The position numbers were made by a program, and so were the translations under genes. A stretch of DNA of 64,000 nucleotides from an uncultured Candidatus Melainabacteria bacterium (GTDB lineage: Bacteria; Cyanobacteriota; Vampirovibrionia; Gastranaerophilales; Gastranaerophilaceae): contig CAKVIC010000007.1 in assembly GCA_934754655.1 (NCBI GenBank), positions 1 through 64,000 on the forward strand, written 5' to 3'. Shown here piece after piece: positions 44,937 through 54,400 of the stretch. Numbering within the stretch: the stretch's first letter is position 1; the number at the start of each line of letters is the position of its first letter. The notes below the pieces were generated by a model. The model ran no database searches and was not told the DNA's origin. It saw only the letters and a list, made by a program, of their open reading frames with translations.

Positions 44937-46376
44937 ATGGGTATGGCAGCTTCTCAAGCCAGATACTTACAGTTAGCGGCTCGTAAAACAAATATTGAAT
45001 ATCAAGGGCAACAGATAAACCAAGAGAGAACTGTTTTATCTCAACAAACTACGGCTTTATATAACAGTTTATTACAACTTCAAGTCCCTACTCCTCCTTC
45101 TACTCAAGATTATACTAAAGTTCAATACACAGGCGCTGATGGAGCCAGCAATTTTACTATTGGTACAATTAAGCCAAAAGGAAATGCTTATATTGTTGAA
45201 ATACAAACTTCTGCAACTGGAGATTATTTAAGTAAAAATAACTCAAAATCTATTGTTGAAAATGCAGACATCTATCCTGAAATTCCAGTAAAACAAGTTA
45301 ACAAAGCTAATGTTGGCTCTGGTCAAGCAATCACAGCTACTCAAACTTATCAAAGTAATAAATTCATTATGAAGCCTGCTGTTGGAACAGATGGTTTTCC
45401 AGAAGGCTACTACACCGTTGATGGCAATAACAATTTTCATAAAGCAACAGGTGAATATGATTCTTCAGTAACTTATTATACACTTACACAAGCTACATCA
45501 GCAGATAATGGAGATTATCTATTTCAACCACTTCCAAAAGAAGAAAATACTACTTACTATATTTTAAGAGGTAATGGTATTGTTGAAGTACCAAGGGATG
45601 AGGAATTTATTACAGATGCAGATGGTAATAAATTTTTAGATCCTAATTTGGAATACTATATACAAGATCTAACAAGCAATACTTATATGCAAAACAAATC
45701 AGGCACTCAAAGAAATGGTTATCTTATTGAAGGACAAATTGCATACGATTTTAAAGATGTATCTGATAATGATTTATTTTTAGGCAGAATCAATGATAAT
45801 AGTTGGTCTAGATACTTAGAAGCAATTGAAAACAAATTTGGTTCTAGTGATCAATCAATTGATGCAAACAGTTTTTATGTTTATTTCAAAACTAGCAGTA
45901 GCGGTGTTGAAGAACCATTTTTTGCACTAAAAACAGATGTTGAAAGCATGGATAATAGAACAGAAACTTTTTCATACATTGCAAACGGTTCTTATACTAA
46001 GTCTGAACAAGTTGAAGATTGTAATTTAAACTTTGATGCAAGTGGAAGAATCGTATCTATAGATGTTCCTATTAAAGATAGCAATAACGGTACAATAACC
46101 GGTTATAACACAATTGAATTAACAGCTAGTAAAATAACTGATACAGCTGCTTATGAAGATGCATACAATGAATATGAATATGCTAACTATAAATATGATA
46201 AAGCGATTGAAGAAATAAATGCAAAAACTGAAATTATTCATCAACAAGATAGAAACTTAGAGTTAAAATTAACAAGACTGGATAATGAACGTAAAGCTGT
46301 AGATACTGAACTTGAAGCTGTAAAAAAAGTTATTCAAGAAAACATTGATAAATCTTTTAAAACATTTAACGGTTAA
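44937..46376 (+). CDS. Putative late flagellar / type III-exported protein
   Basis: 479 residues, unnamed. There is no Sec signal. The N-terminus (MGMAASQARYLQLAARKTN, then QGQQINQERTVLSQQ) is an amphipathic helix like the export-competent starts of flagellin and hook-associated proteins, and the C-terminus (about 405-479) is a long coiled coil (LELKLTRLDNERKAVDTELE) ending SFKTFNG. The centre is rich in Asn, Tyr, Thr and Asp, like an exposed surface domain. Terminal coiled helices around a variable core are the flagellin/hook architecture. The sigma-28-type promoter upstream supports flagellar class-3 expression. Whether it is a filament, cap or secreted protein is not known. Confidence 0.6.
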   Translation: MGMAASQARYLQLAARKTNIEYQGQQINQERTVLSQQTTALYNSLLQLQVPTPPSTQDYTKVQYTGADGASNFTIGTIKPKGNAYIVEIQTSATGDYLSKNNSKSIVENADIYPEIPVKQVNKANVGSGQAITATQTYQSNKFIMKPAVGTDGFPEGYYTVDGNNNFHKATGEYDSSVTYYTLTQATSADNGDYLFQPLPKEENTTYYILRGNGIVEVPRDEEFITDADGNKFLDPNLEYYIQDLTSNTYMQNKSGTQRNGYLIEGQIAYDFKDVSDNDLFLGRINDNSWSRYLEAIENKFGSSDQSIDANSFYVYFKTSSSGVEEPFFALKTDVESMDNRTETFSYIANGSYTKSEQVEDCNLNFDASGRIVSIDVPIKDSNNGTITGYNTIELTASKITDTAAYEDAYNEYEYANYKYDKAIEEINAKTEIIHQQDRNLELKLTRLDNERKAVDTELEAVKKVIQENIDKSFKTFNG

Positions 46377-46425
46377 TAAGCAAGTATCCCCTGTTAAGGG
46401 AGTTTACATAGTCGAAAACAGATCG

Positions 46426-46450
46426 ATAGCCCCGATAAGGGGCTATTTTC
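46426..46450 (+). terminator. Rho-independent terminator
   Basis: ATAGCCCC (46426-46433) / GGGGCTAT (46439-46446) hairpin with a 5-base loop, then TTTTC. It ends the transcript of the 479-residue gene. Confidence 0.85.
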
Positions 46451-46556
46451 TTACTTAAAAATATAAATATTAAATTTTAAAAAAAATTATAAACTTATTG
46501 TTGTAAATATTAAAATTTGAATATATAATATTCTTGTTTTATTGGAAACGAAAAGT

Positions 46557-47822
46557 ATGAGAAATATAATAGTACAAAAATTTGGCGGCACATCTGTTGC
46601 CGACACAGATAAAATAAAAAATGTAGCAAAAGCTGTTATAAGAGAGAAAAAGCTTGGCAATGATGTAGTGGTCGTTGTTTCTGCAATGGGACATACTACT
46701 GATCATCTTTTAAAACTCGCAAAAGAAATTTCTTCAAATCCTTCTTCTAGAGAAATAGACATGCTTCTATCAACCGGAGAGGGAATTTCTATTGCCCTTT
46801 TAGCTATGGCTTTACAAGCACAAGGATGCGATGCTATAAGCATGAACGCTATGCAAGTTGGTATAATTACAGAAAAAATTCACACAAAAGCCCGTATCTT
46901 AGAAATAAAAACAGAAAAAATACTGGAACATCTTAATGCAGGTCAAGTCGTTGTTATTGCCGGTTTTCAAGGTGTAACAGAGGATTTTGAAATCACAACT
47001 CTTGGTCGTGGCGGTTCTGATACTTCAGCCGTTGCTTTAGCAGGAGCATTAAATGCTAAGCGTTGTGATATTTATACAGATGTCGAAGGTGTTTACACGA
47101 CAGATCCACGAATTGTACCGCAAGCAACAAGATTAAACAAAGTTTCTTATGAAGAAATGCTTGAATTGGCAAACAGTGGCGCAAATGTTTTGCATCCGCG
47201 TGCCGTCGAGGCAGCATCTCAATATGATATGCCTTTAAGAGTACGTAGCACTTTTAAACTAGAAAATTCTGGTACATTAATATTAGGAGTTGAACAGATG
47301 GAATTACATAAACCTGTAACCGGTGTCGCATCAGATTTATCAAGAATTCGTTTTGTAGTTTGTGATGTTGTAGATAATCCCGGAACGGCGGCGGCTTTAT
47401 TTGACGGATTAGCTAAAGAAAATATTTCAGTTGATATGATTATTCAATCGTACGCAAGAAAAGCAATGAACACAAACGATATAGCATTTACAGTTGAAAA
47501 AAGTGATGTCGAAAAAACAAAACGCGTTATTGAAAGTGTAAAAGAAGTTCTTAAATACAGCAATGTATACGTAGACGATAAAATCGCAAACATATCTATT
47601 GTTGGTGCCGGCATGATTGGCAGACCCGGAATTGCGGCGAAAATGTTCAGAACTCTTGCTGATTTAGGAATAAATATCAAAATGATTTCAACTAGCGAAA
47701 TTAAAATCAGTTGCTTAGTAGACAAAGAACGAGCTGAAGATGCAATAAAAGCTTTGCATACAGTGTTCGGACTAGATTCTAATGAAATAGCAGAAGTAAA
47801 AGGCGATTTACCTGACGTATAA
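46557..47822 (+). CDS. lysC: Aspartate kinase
   Basis: 421 residues from the ATG at 46557; a TTG 15 bp upstream is open but lacks homology. Kinase motifs: VQKFGGTSVAD at the start, VVVVSAMGH, LLSTGEGIS, GRGGSDTSAVALA. Two ACT domains in the last 160 residues (NPGTAAALFDGLA..., GRPGIAAKMFRTLADLGINI) give feedback control by lysine and/or threonine. It phosphorylates aspartate for lysine, threonine and methionine synthesis. No lysine riboswitch is seen in the 106-bp leader. The next gene follows 11 bp later. Confidence 0.96.
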   Translation: MRNIIVQKFGGTSVADTDKIKNVAKAVIREKKLGNDVVVVVSAMGHTTDHLLKLAKEISSNPSSREIDMLLSTGEGISIALLAMALQAQGCDAISMNAMQVGIITEKIHTKARILEIKTEKILEHLNAGQVVVIAGFQGVTEDFEITTLGRGGSDTSAVALAGALNAKRCDIYTDVEGVYTTDPRIVPQATRLNKVSYEEMLELANSGANVLHPRAVEAASQYDMPLRVRSTFKLENSGTLILGVEQMELHKPVTGVASDLSRIRFVVCDVVDNPGTAAALFDGLAKENISVDMIIQSYARKAMNTNDIAFTVEKSDVEKTKRVIESVKEVLKYSNVYVDDKIANISIVGAGMIGRPGIAAKMFRTLADLGINIKMISTSEIKISCLVDKERAEDAIKALHTVFGLDSNEIAEVKGDLPDV

Positions 47823-47833
47823 AGGAGAAAACA

Positions 47834-48304
47834 ATGAAAAAATTTTTAACAATCTTATCTTTAATAATTGCTGGTACATTAGCAGTATTTGCTGATGGTA
47901 AACAAGAAGCTTTAAGCTTTTTTAATTCTTACGTAAATGCTGCAAATACATATAGCAATTCAGTTGGCGACATGTATTCACCTAATGCCAAAATTATTAG
48001 ACAAGTAATAAAACCAGATGGCACAACTGCCGACGCTGTTACTGATACTGCTACTTACTTAAAACAAATGAAATTAGGCCAAGCAGGAGCTAGAATTAAA
48101 GGCTATAAAAATAATTATACAAATATTTCTGTGACGGAAATGCCAAATGGTGCATATAAAATTTCATCTTTAAGACAACCTTCCGGTGAAAGTTATAAAT
48201 TAAAAACTTATATGATAGTAAAAAAACAACCTAATGGAAAATGGTTGATAACGGAAGAAATGATGCAAACAAAAGTTCAAATGTTTTTAAAATATGTTAA
48301 TTAA
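47834..48304 (+). CDS. Secreted hypothetical protein, possibly NTF2/SnoaL-like
   Basis: 156 residues. MKKFLTILSLIIAGTLAVFA is a signal peptide. The mature part starts with a helix (KQEALSFFNSYVNAANTYSN), then MYSPNAKII and alternating strands, and ends KWLITEEMMQTKVQMFLKY. That layout is compatible with an NTF2-like cone fold, but no family motif proves it. It follows lysC with AAAGGAG, so it may be read through from it. A strong terminator ends the unit. Confidence 0.6.
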   Translation: MKKFLTILSLIIAGTLAVFADGKQEALSFFNSYVNAANTYSNSVGDMYSPNAKIIRQVIKPDGTTADAVTDTATYLKQMKLGQAGARIKGYKNNYTNISVTEMPNGAYKISSLRQPSGESYKLKTYMIVKKQPNGKWLITEEMMQTKVQMFLKYVN

Positions 48305-48318
48305 AAAAAGTTTTATCT

Positions 48319-48372
48319 AAGGCGCAAAAAATAGTGAAACTAAATTCAAAACAACACTATTTTTTGCGCCTT
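48319..48372 (+). terminator. 18-bp hairpin terminator with GGCGCAAAAA arm
   Basis: AAGGCGCAAAAAATAGTG and its exact complement enclose an 18-base loop, and TTTT follows. It lies 14 bp after the stop of the secreted protein gene. The arm matches those at 8354 and 40392. Confidence 0.82.
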
Positions 48373-48469
48373 TTAAGTTAACATTAATTATCATATTTGA
48401 TAGTATACATTTAATGTCGTTTGTAATAAAATTATGTTGGGAGAAATTCAACTTAATGAGGATATAATT

Positions 48470-49312
48470 ATGTGGGAATATTCAGATAAAGTTTTAGACC
48501 ATTATAGAAATCCACGAAATGTAGGGTCTATTGAAAACCCTGACATGGTTGGCGAAGCAGGTTCTTTAGCTTGCGGTGATTCTTTAAAATTGTTTATAAA
48601 ATTAGATGGTGATAAAATCGTTGACGCAAAGTTTCAGACATTTGGATGTGGCTCTGCTGTAGCTTCTTCTAGTATTTTAACCGAAATGATTATAGGTAAA
48701 ACTATAGATGAAGTTAAAAATATTACAAACAAAGATATTGCAGAACAACTTGATGGTTTACCAAAAGAAAAAATGCATTGTTCAGTTATGGGTAGAGAAG
48801 CCCTAGAAGATGCTTTGAAAAAGTATTATGGTGAAAATTCAGAAGAATGGAAAGAATTAGAATTAAAAGAACATGTTAATGCAGGAGAAAAAGTTATTTG
48901 TAACTGTTTTAACGTGACTGAAAACCAAATTTGGGAAGCTATTAAAACCAATGGGCTTAAAACTGTAGAAGAAGTTACAAATTATACTAAAGCAGCTGGA
49001 GCTTGCGGACGATGCAAAGGTTTAATCAATGATATTATTCAAACTTATTGGAGAAAAGAAAATAAACCAGCTGAATTAACTCAAACTCAAAAAATACTAA
49101 AAGTTGCTAAAGTTATTGAACAACAGATTTCTCCACAATTACAAAAAGATGGTGGTGATATTGAATTAGTTGACGTTATCGATAATAAAGTTCAAGTTAA
49201 GTTAACAGGAGTTTGTGGCAACTGCAAAAACGCAACAATGACATTAAAATCTTTTGTTGAATCTGTTTTAAAAGAAAAAGTTGACAATTCTCTTGAAGTA
49301 GAACAAATTTAA
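48470..49312 (+). CDS. nifU: Iron-sulfur cluster scaffold NifU
   Basis: 280 residues from the ATG at 48470 (GAGG ribosome site; an upstream ATG at 48434 lacks homology). All three NifU domains are present: IscU-like N-terminus with Cys35, Cys60 and Cys103; a central BFD-like [2Fe-2S] region (CNCFNVTENQIW...ACGRCKGL); and a C-terminal Nfu domain with GVCGNCKNATMTL. It builds Fe-S clusters with sulfur from NifS. Nitrogenase genes are absent, so it probably serves general Fe-S assembly. nifS follows 28 bp later. Confidence 0.95.
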   Translation: MWEYSDKVLDHYRNPRNVGSIENPDMVGEAGSLACGDSLKLFIKLDGDKIVDAKFQTFGCGSAVASSSILTEMIIGKTIDEVKNITNKDIAEQLDGLPKEKMHCSVMGREALEDALKKYYGENSEEWKELELKEHVNAGEKVICNCFNVTENQIWEAIKTNGLKTVEEVTNYTKAAGACGRCKGLINDIIQTYWRKENKPAELTQTQKILKVAKVIEQQISPQLQKDGGDIELVDVIDNKVQVKLTGVCGNCKNATMTLKSFVESVLKEKVDNSLEVEQI

Positions 49313-49340
49313 AATCATACAATTATATAGGACAGAAAAA

Positions 49341-50528
49341 ATGATATATTTAGATAATAACGCGACAACAAAAGTTGATGAAAAAGTCTTAGAAGAAATG
49401 CTTCCATATTTAACAGAGAATTATGCAAACCCTTCTAGCATGTACGATTTTGCAAAAAAGCCAGCACAAGCCATAAAAGAAGCACGTGCTAAGGTTCGCG
49501 ATTTTTTAGGAGCTAAAAACGAAAAAGAAATTATATTTACATCTTGTGGTTCAGAATCTGCAAATACAGCTATTAAAGGCGCACTAAATTGTAACAAAGA
49601 AAAACGTCATATAATAACTACAAAAATTGAACATCCTTGTGTTTTAAATACTTACAAAGAATTTGAAAAACAAGGTTATGAAGTTGATTATATTTCTGTA
49701 AACTCTGAAGGCGTTTTAAATTTAGACGAATTAAAAGAAAAAATAAGAAAAGATACTGCTTTGGTTTCTATAATGTGGGCAAATAATGAAATTGGTGTTA
49801 TTAACCCTATCTTAGAAATTGGCGAAATCATCAAAACTCAATCACCTGAAACACTGTTTTTTGTAGATGCCGTGCAAGCCGGAGGTAAAATTCCTATAGA
49901 CGTTTCAAAAACAAATATTGATATGTTAGGAATATCCGGTCACAAATTCCATGCGCCTAAAGGAGTTGGGGCTTTATATGTCAAATCTTCAACGCGCTTA
50001 ACACCGTTAATAAATGGTGGTCACCAAGAACGTGGAATGAGAGCCGGCACAGAAAATGTTCCATATATCGTTGGTATCGGAAAAGCTTGCGAATTAGCAA
50101 TGGATTCAATGGTTTATGAATTAAATGAGGTTAAACGCCTACGTGATAAGCTAGAACAAGGAATTTTGAAGAATGTGTTTAATGCAAGATTAAATTCACC
50201 TATGATGAATAGAGTTCCTAACACAACAAATATTGGATTTGAATATGTTGAAGGAGAATTAATTTTGCTTCATTTAAGCGATTTAGGGATTTGTGCAAGT
50301 TCCGGTAGCGCTTGTACCTCAGGTTCTTTAGAACCAAGCCATGTATTAAGAGCCATGGGGATTCCGTTTACAGCTTTGCATGGTTCAATTCGTTTCAGTT
50401 TATCAAGATTCAATACCGAAAAAGAAATTGATTATGTAATCGAAAAAATGCCGGCTATAATGGATAAATTAACTTCAATTTCGCCATTCCAAGAAGAATT
50501 AAAAAATTTAAGATTACATAAAGCTTAA
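49341..50528 (+). CDS. nifS: Cysteine desulfurase NifS
   Basis: 395 residues. YLDNNATTKVD at the N-terminus, PLP-lysine Lys202 in SGHKFHAPKG, and persulfide-forming Cys325 in SSGSACTSGS with the long class-I NifS/IscS loop. It takes sulfur from cysteine and passes it to NifU. The gene is directly behind nifU and 16 bp ahead of mscS, so it is in one operon. The usual iscR/hscA partners are not present. Confidence 0.96.
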   Translation: MIYLDNNATTKVDEKVLEEMLPYLTENYANPSSMYDFAKKPAQAIKEARAKVRDFLGAKNEKEIIFTSCGSESANTAIKGALNCNKEKRHIITTKIEHPCVLNTYKEFEKQGYEVDYISVNSEGVLNLDELKEKIRKDTALVSIMWANNEIGVINPILEIGEIIKTQSPETLFFVDAVQAGGKIPIDVSKTNIDMLGISGHKFHAPKGVGALYVKSSTRLTPLINGGHQERGMRAGTENVPYIVGIGKACELAMDSMVYELNEVKRLRDKLEQGILKNVFNARLNSPMMNRVPNTTNIGFEYVEGELILLHLSDLGICASSGSACTSGSLEPSHVLRAMGIPFTALHGSIRFSLSRFNTEKEIDYVIEKMPAIMDKLTSISPFQEELKNLRLHKA

Positions 50529-50544
50529 AGAATAAGGAGTAATA

Positions 50545-51387
50545 ATGGAGATATTAAATTTTATTTTTACATCAATAATGAAATTTATTACGACACATAC
50601 CCCTTTTATAATGGGAATTATAGTAAATGCCATATTGATTGGCGTAATTTGTAAAGCAATTGATTTATTTACAAATAAATTGGAAGCTGGTTTATTAACA
50701 AAACACCCAGATTCTTCTTTGATTAATTTGATGCCAATATGTAAAAAATTACTTAAAGCTATTGTTATATTTATTTTATTAGCGGGATTTTTACAAAGTT
50801 TTGGTTACAACGTATCATCATTAATAGCAGGTTTTGGAATTACCGGTTTAGCTGTTGGTTTTGCAGCTAAAGAAGCAATCGGAAATGTTTTTGGCTCAAT
50901 TGGTTTATTGGGTGATAGGGTTTACAAAATAGGTGAATATATTTCATTTAATGGCTATGAAGGAACCGTTGAAAAAATCAATTTTCGCTCTACAACAATT
51001 AGAACTGTTGAAGGAATCGTGGTAAATGTTCCTAACAACGTATTAGCGAACGAAGAAATAACTAATGTTTCACAAGCAAATCAACGCAGGATAGATATAT
51101 CCGTTGATGTAGAATATGGAACTTCCGATGAAAAAATTGAACAAGCAAGAAATTTGTTACTTGAAATCGCAAATGATAACAGTGAAATAAAGGCTGGTGC
51201 TATAGCTTTTATTGACGGTTTAGCTCCAAGTTCAATTGTGATAAGATTAGTTGCTTATACAAATAAAACCTCTTGGGCTGATTTAACAATGGTTAAAAAC
51301 GATGTTTATCGTGAAATAATTAAACGTTATAGAGAAAATGGTATTGAATTTGCATTTCCTTCTACAAGCGTTTATATGGCAAAATAA
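50545..51387 (+). CDS. mscS: Small-conductance mechanosensitive channel, MscS type
   Basis: 280 residues. Three membrane helices in the first 130 residues; the pore helix region reads GFGITGLAVGFAAKEAIGNVFGS, followed by the beta domain (YKIGEYISFNGYEGTVEKINFRST, VVNVPNNVLANEEITN) and the alpha/beta cytoplasmic vestibule. It opens on membrane tension to release solutes on osmotic downshock. GGAG precedes the ATG. Its place behind nifUS is a transcriptional rather than obvious functional link. Confidence 0.93.
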   Translation: MEILNFIFTSIMKFITTHTPFIMGIIVNAILIGVICKAIDLFTNKLEAGLLTKHPDSSLINLMPICKKLLKAIVIFILLAGFLQSFGYNVSSLIAGFGITGLAVGFAAKEAIGNVFGSIGLLGDRVYKIGEYISFNGYEGTVEKINFRSTTIRTVEGIVVNVPNNVLANEEITNVSQANQRRIDISVDVEYGTSDEKIEQARNLLLEIANDNSEIKAGAIAFIDGLAPSSIVIRLVAYTNKTSWADLTMVKNDVYREIIKRYRENGIEFAFPSTSVYMAK

Positions 51388-51416
51388 TTAGAGAAAGTAT
51401 TAGTTAAGTTGTATCG

Positions 51417-54400
51417 ATGTTAGGATTAAAAAAGAAATATATATTATTTTTTGTTATTTTTTACACTATTTGGCTTTTTTTATTACCACTTTTTGTAACA
51501 AAAGCTATAGTTGTGTTCGCTAATAATTTTTCTCAAAATTCGAATTATGAAATCAAACTTGAAGCACCTAAAGTTCAACTTTCCGTTTTACCCATCATCA
51601 AATTTAATGCAAAATCAATCACGTTTTCTTCAAAAATTCAAAATCTTGACATTAATCTGCAAAATTTTGAAACAACAGTAAGATTGTTACCACTATTAAG
51701 TGGGTGCGTCAATATAAATTCAATAAAAACTGATAATTTAAAAGTAGTTGCAAATATCAAAGATGATATTTGGTTGGATAAAGATTTTTTCAAAAATCTT
51801 AAAAACACAAAAATTTTCTTTAACAGCATCTTAATAAATAAGTTTGATTTAATGTTATATCAACAAAATGTTAATAAACCAATTTTATATAATGGTGAAA
51901 ACTTTATTTTCAAAAAATCTAACCGATATATAAAACTTAATTTAATAAGTAAATTAGATATTGAAAATAATATTTCAAAAATTAATTTTAATTTATTTTT
52001 ACCTAAAAATAACAAAATAAAAGACACTATTTTTGATATCGATGTAACAAATGTTAATATAATGCCACTTAGGAATTATTTAAAATTTTATTTACCTAAA
52101 GATTTGACATCAATTCAAGGCTTAATTAATATTTCAGCAACAAAAGACGAATTAACAATGAATGTTTTTAATGGCGCTGTTTTTATGAAAGATGTTGCAA
52201 AAACAATCATTTTACCAACGAAAACAGAGATAAAATCTAAATTTAAAATAAAAAAACAATCTATAACATTTGATTCTGTAGACATAAAATCAAAAAATAT
52301 TAATATTATTTTAAAAGGTAAAATTTCTGAATATTTTGGAAATTCAATGCCAAGCCTTAATTTGAATGTTCAAATTAATAAATCTGAACTTGAAGACATA
52401 ATAAAAGCTTTACCTGCTTTAAAATTTGAAGAAATAGATTTATACAAACTAAAAAAATACAAATTTTATGGCAATGTTATCGGTAATATTAACATTAATG
52501 GACGCCTACCCGAGCCGGATATAACAGGAGATGTATATATTAAAGACGGAATTTTAACAAAACCAATTCCTAATACAACTTCTGGCGCTGTAATTAAACT
52601 ACAGTTTTTAGGACGCGAAGTAAGCTTTGATGTTAATGTTCCGGCAGGTTTTAGAGAACGTGTTTGGGTTAATGGAAATGTTGAATTATATAATGTTAAA
52701 TATTCAAATTTATCAATAAAAAGTACAGAAAACGTAGATTTACATACAGCTGAAGTTGTTGTAAATCCACTACATGAAATTTTAAATTTTGTAATAGGCC
52801 CCGTGCCAATAATGGATATTCATGGCAAGGGAAATATTGATATGACCGTTAAAGGTAATCGCAAAAATCCTCATGTTTGGGGCGAACTTAATTTTAAAAA
52901 TGCTTCTGTAAAATTTCTCGATATGCCAGATTTAGAATTAATTAATACAGATGCAAAACTCATCTTTAATGATACAGAGGCTGTTTTTACAAGTAAAAAT
53001 GGAACTGTTAATTCTCATCCATTTTCTGTAAATGGAACATGCAATTTAAATGGAAAATTTGATTTTGATGTTAAATCTAATAATCAACCGACAGAAAAAC
53101 TTTATAAAGCTTTAAAAACAACAACCTTAATACCTGATATAAAAAACATGTTGCCGGATTTAAACTCCATAAAAGGCACAATGGACTTAAATTTAAAAGT
53201 TTATGGTTCAGTAAAATATATTGAAGATTTAGTTTTTAATAAAAACGCTTTCGCCGGTGGAATTATTGATATTAAAAATAATTTTATCAATTATCAAAAT
53301 TTAGAGCTAAAAAATACAAATGGCAAAATTAAATTAGAAGGTAAAAATATTGAAGTTGATATAAAATCTTTGATTAATAATTCCTTGATGTCAATTTTTG
53401 CCAAAATCAATGGTGATAAAGCTAACGCAATTATTAATATACCTAAATTTAACCCTAATTTTATAATTAAAAATCTTGAAAAAAATCAGCAATATCTGCC
53501 ATATATTTCACTTAACGCAAAATACAACGGAAATTTTAACAAAATTGAATATGAAAATCTTAATTGTGATATTAAAATTCTTGAATCAAATGAAAAATCA
53601 CCAATAAAATTTTTATCAGGCAATATTTCAATATTAAATAATCAAATTAATATTAAAAATTTGCAAGGATATGTTTTAAATAAAAACAATTCATTTTTTA
53701 CAAACTTAAAAATTCAAAAAGCTTTCTCTGAAAAACCGATTGTTGATGGTAGTTTTAATATAAAAAGTCCTGACATAAGTGCTTTTAATCCAATATTGAT
53801 GAGCAATATTATACCGAATAAAATTAAAAACATCGTTAAAAATTATGAATTAAATTACGGTAAGCTTGATGTACGCGCCAAAATTGACAAAAATAAAATG
53901 TTTTTAGATACAAACACTGAAGATATTAAATTTACATATATTCCACTAGAATTACCTGTAAACATTCTTAATGGCAATGTTCGCATAAGAAATAATGATT
54001 TAATTTTAACCAAAATAAATGTGTTAGCTGATAAAATGCCAATTCTAATAGATGGTACTATTAACGATATTTTTAATAAAAGATTTTTTAATATTTATAT
54101 AAATTCAAAACCTCAACAAGAATTTATTGATAAATTTATAAATAAAAATCAAGTATATCCTGTAAAAATTAAAGGCGATATTGTTTATTGGGTACGTTTA
54201 AAAGGTACAGCAAAAGATTATGATTTACGCGCAAATATTAATTTAAATAAGGATTCTAGTATATATCATTATGGTGCAATAATTGGTGATATTGAAAATT
54301 CTATTGAATTAAACTTAGATGCAACAATTTTAAACAATAATAACATTCGATTAAAAGATTTTTCATATAATAAAATTATTAATTCTCAAAGTGGCAAAAA

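Noticed and set aside
46377..46556. Lysine riboswitch before lysC
   Set aside because: The space holds the upstream gene's terminator and only about 100 bp of AT-rich DNA without the conserved lysine-element segments.
48470..50528. Nitrogen-fixation locus
   Set aside because: nifU and nifS are present, but no nitrogenase genes; the pair commonly serves general Fe-S assembly in anaerobes.
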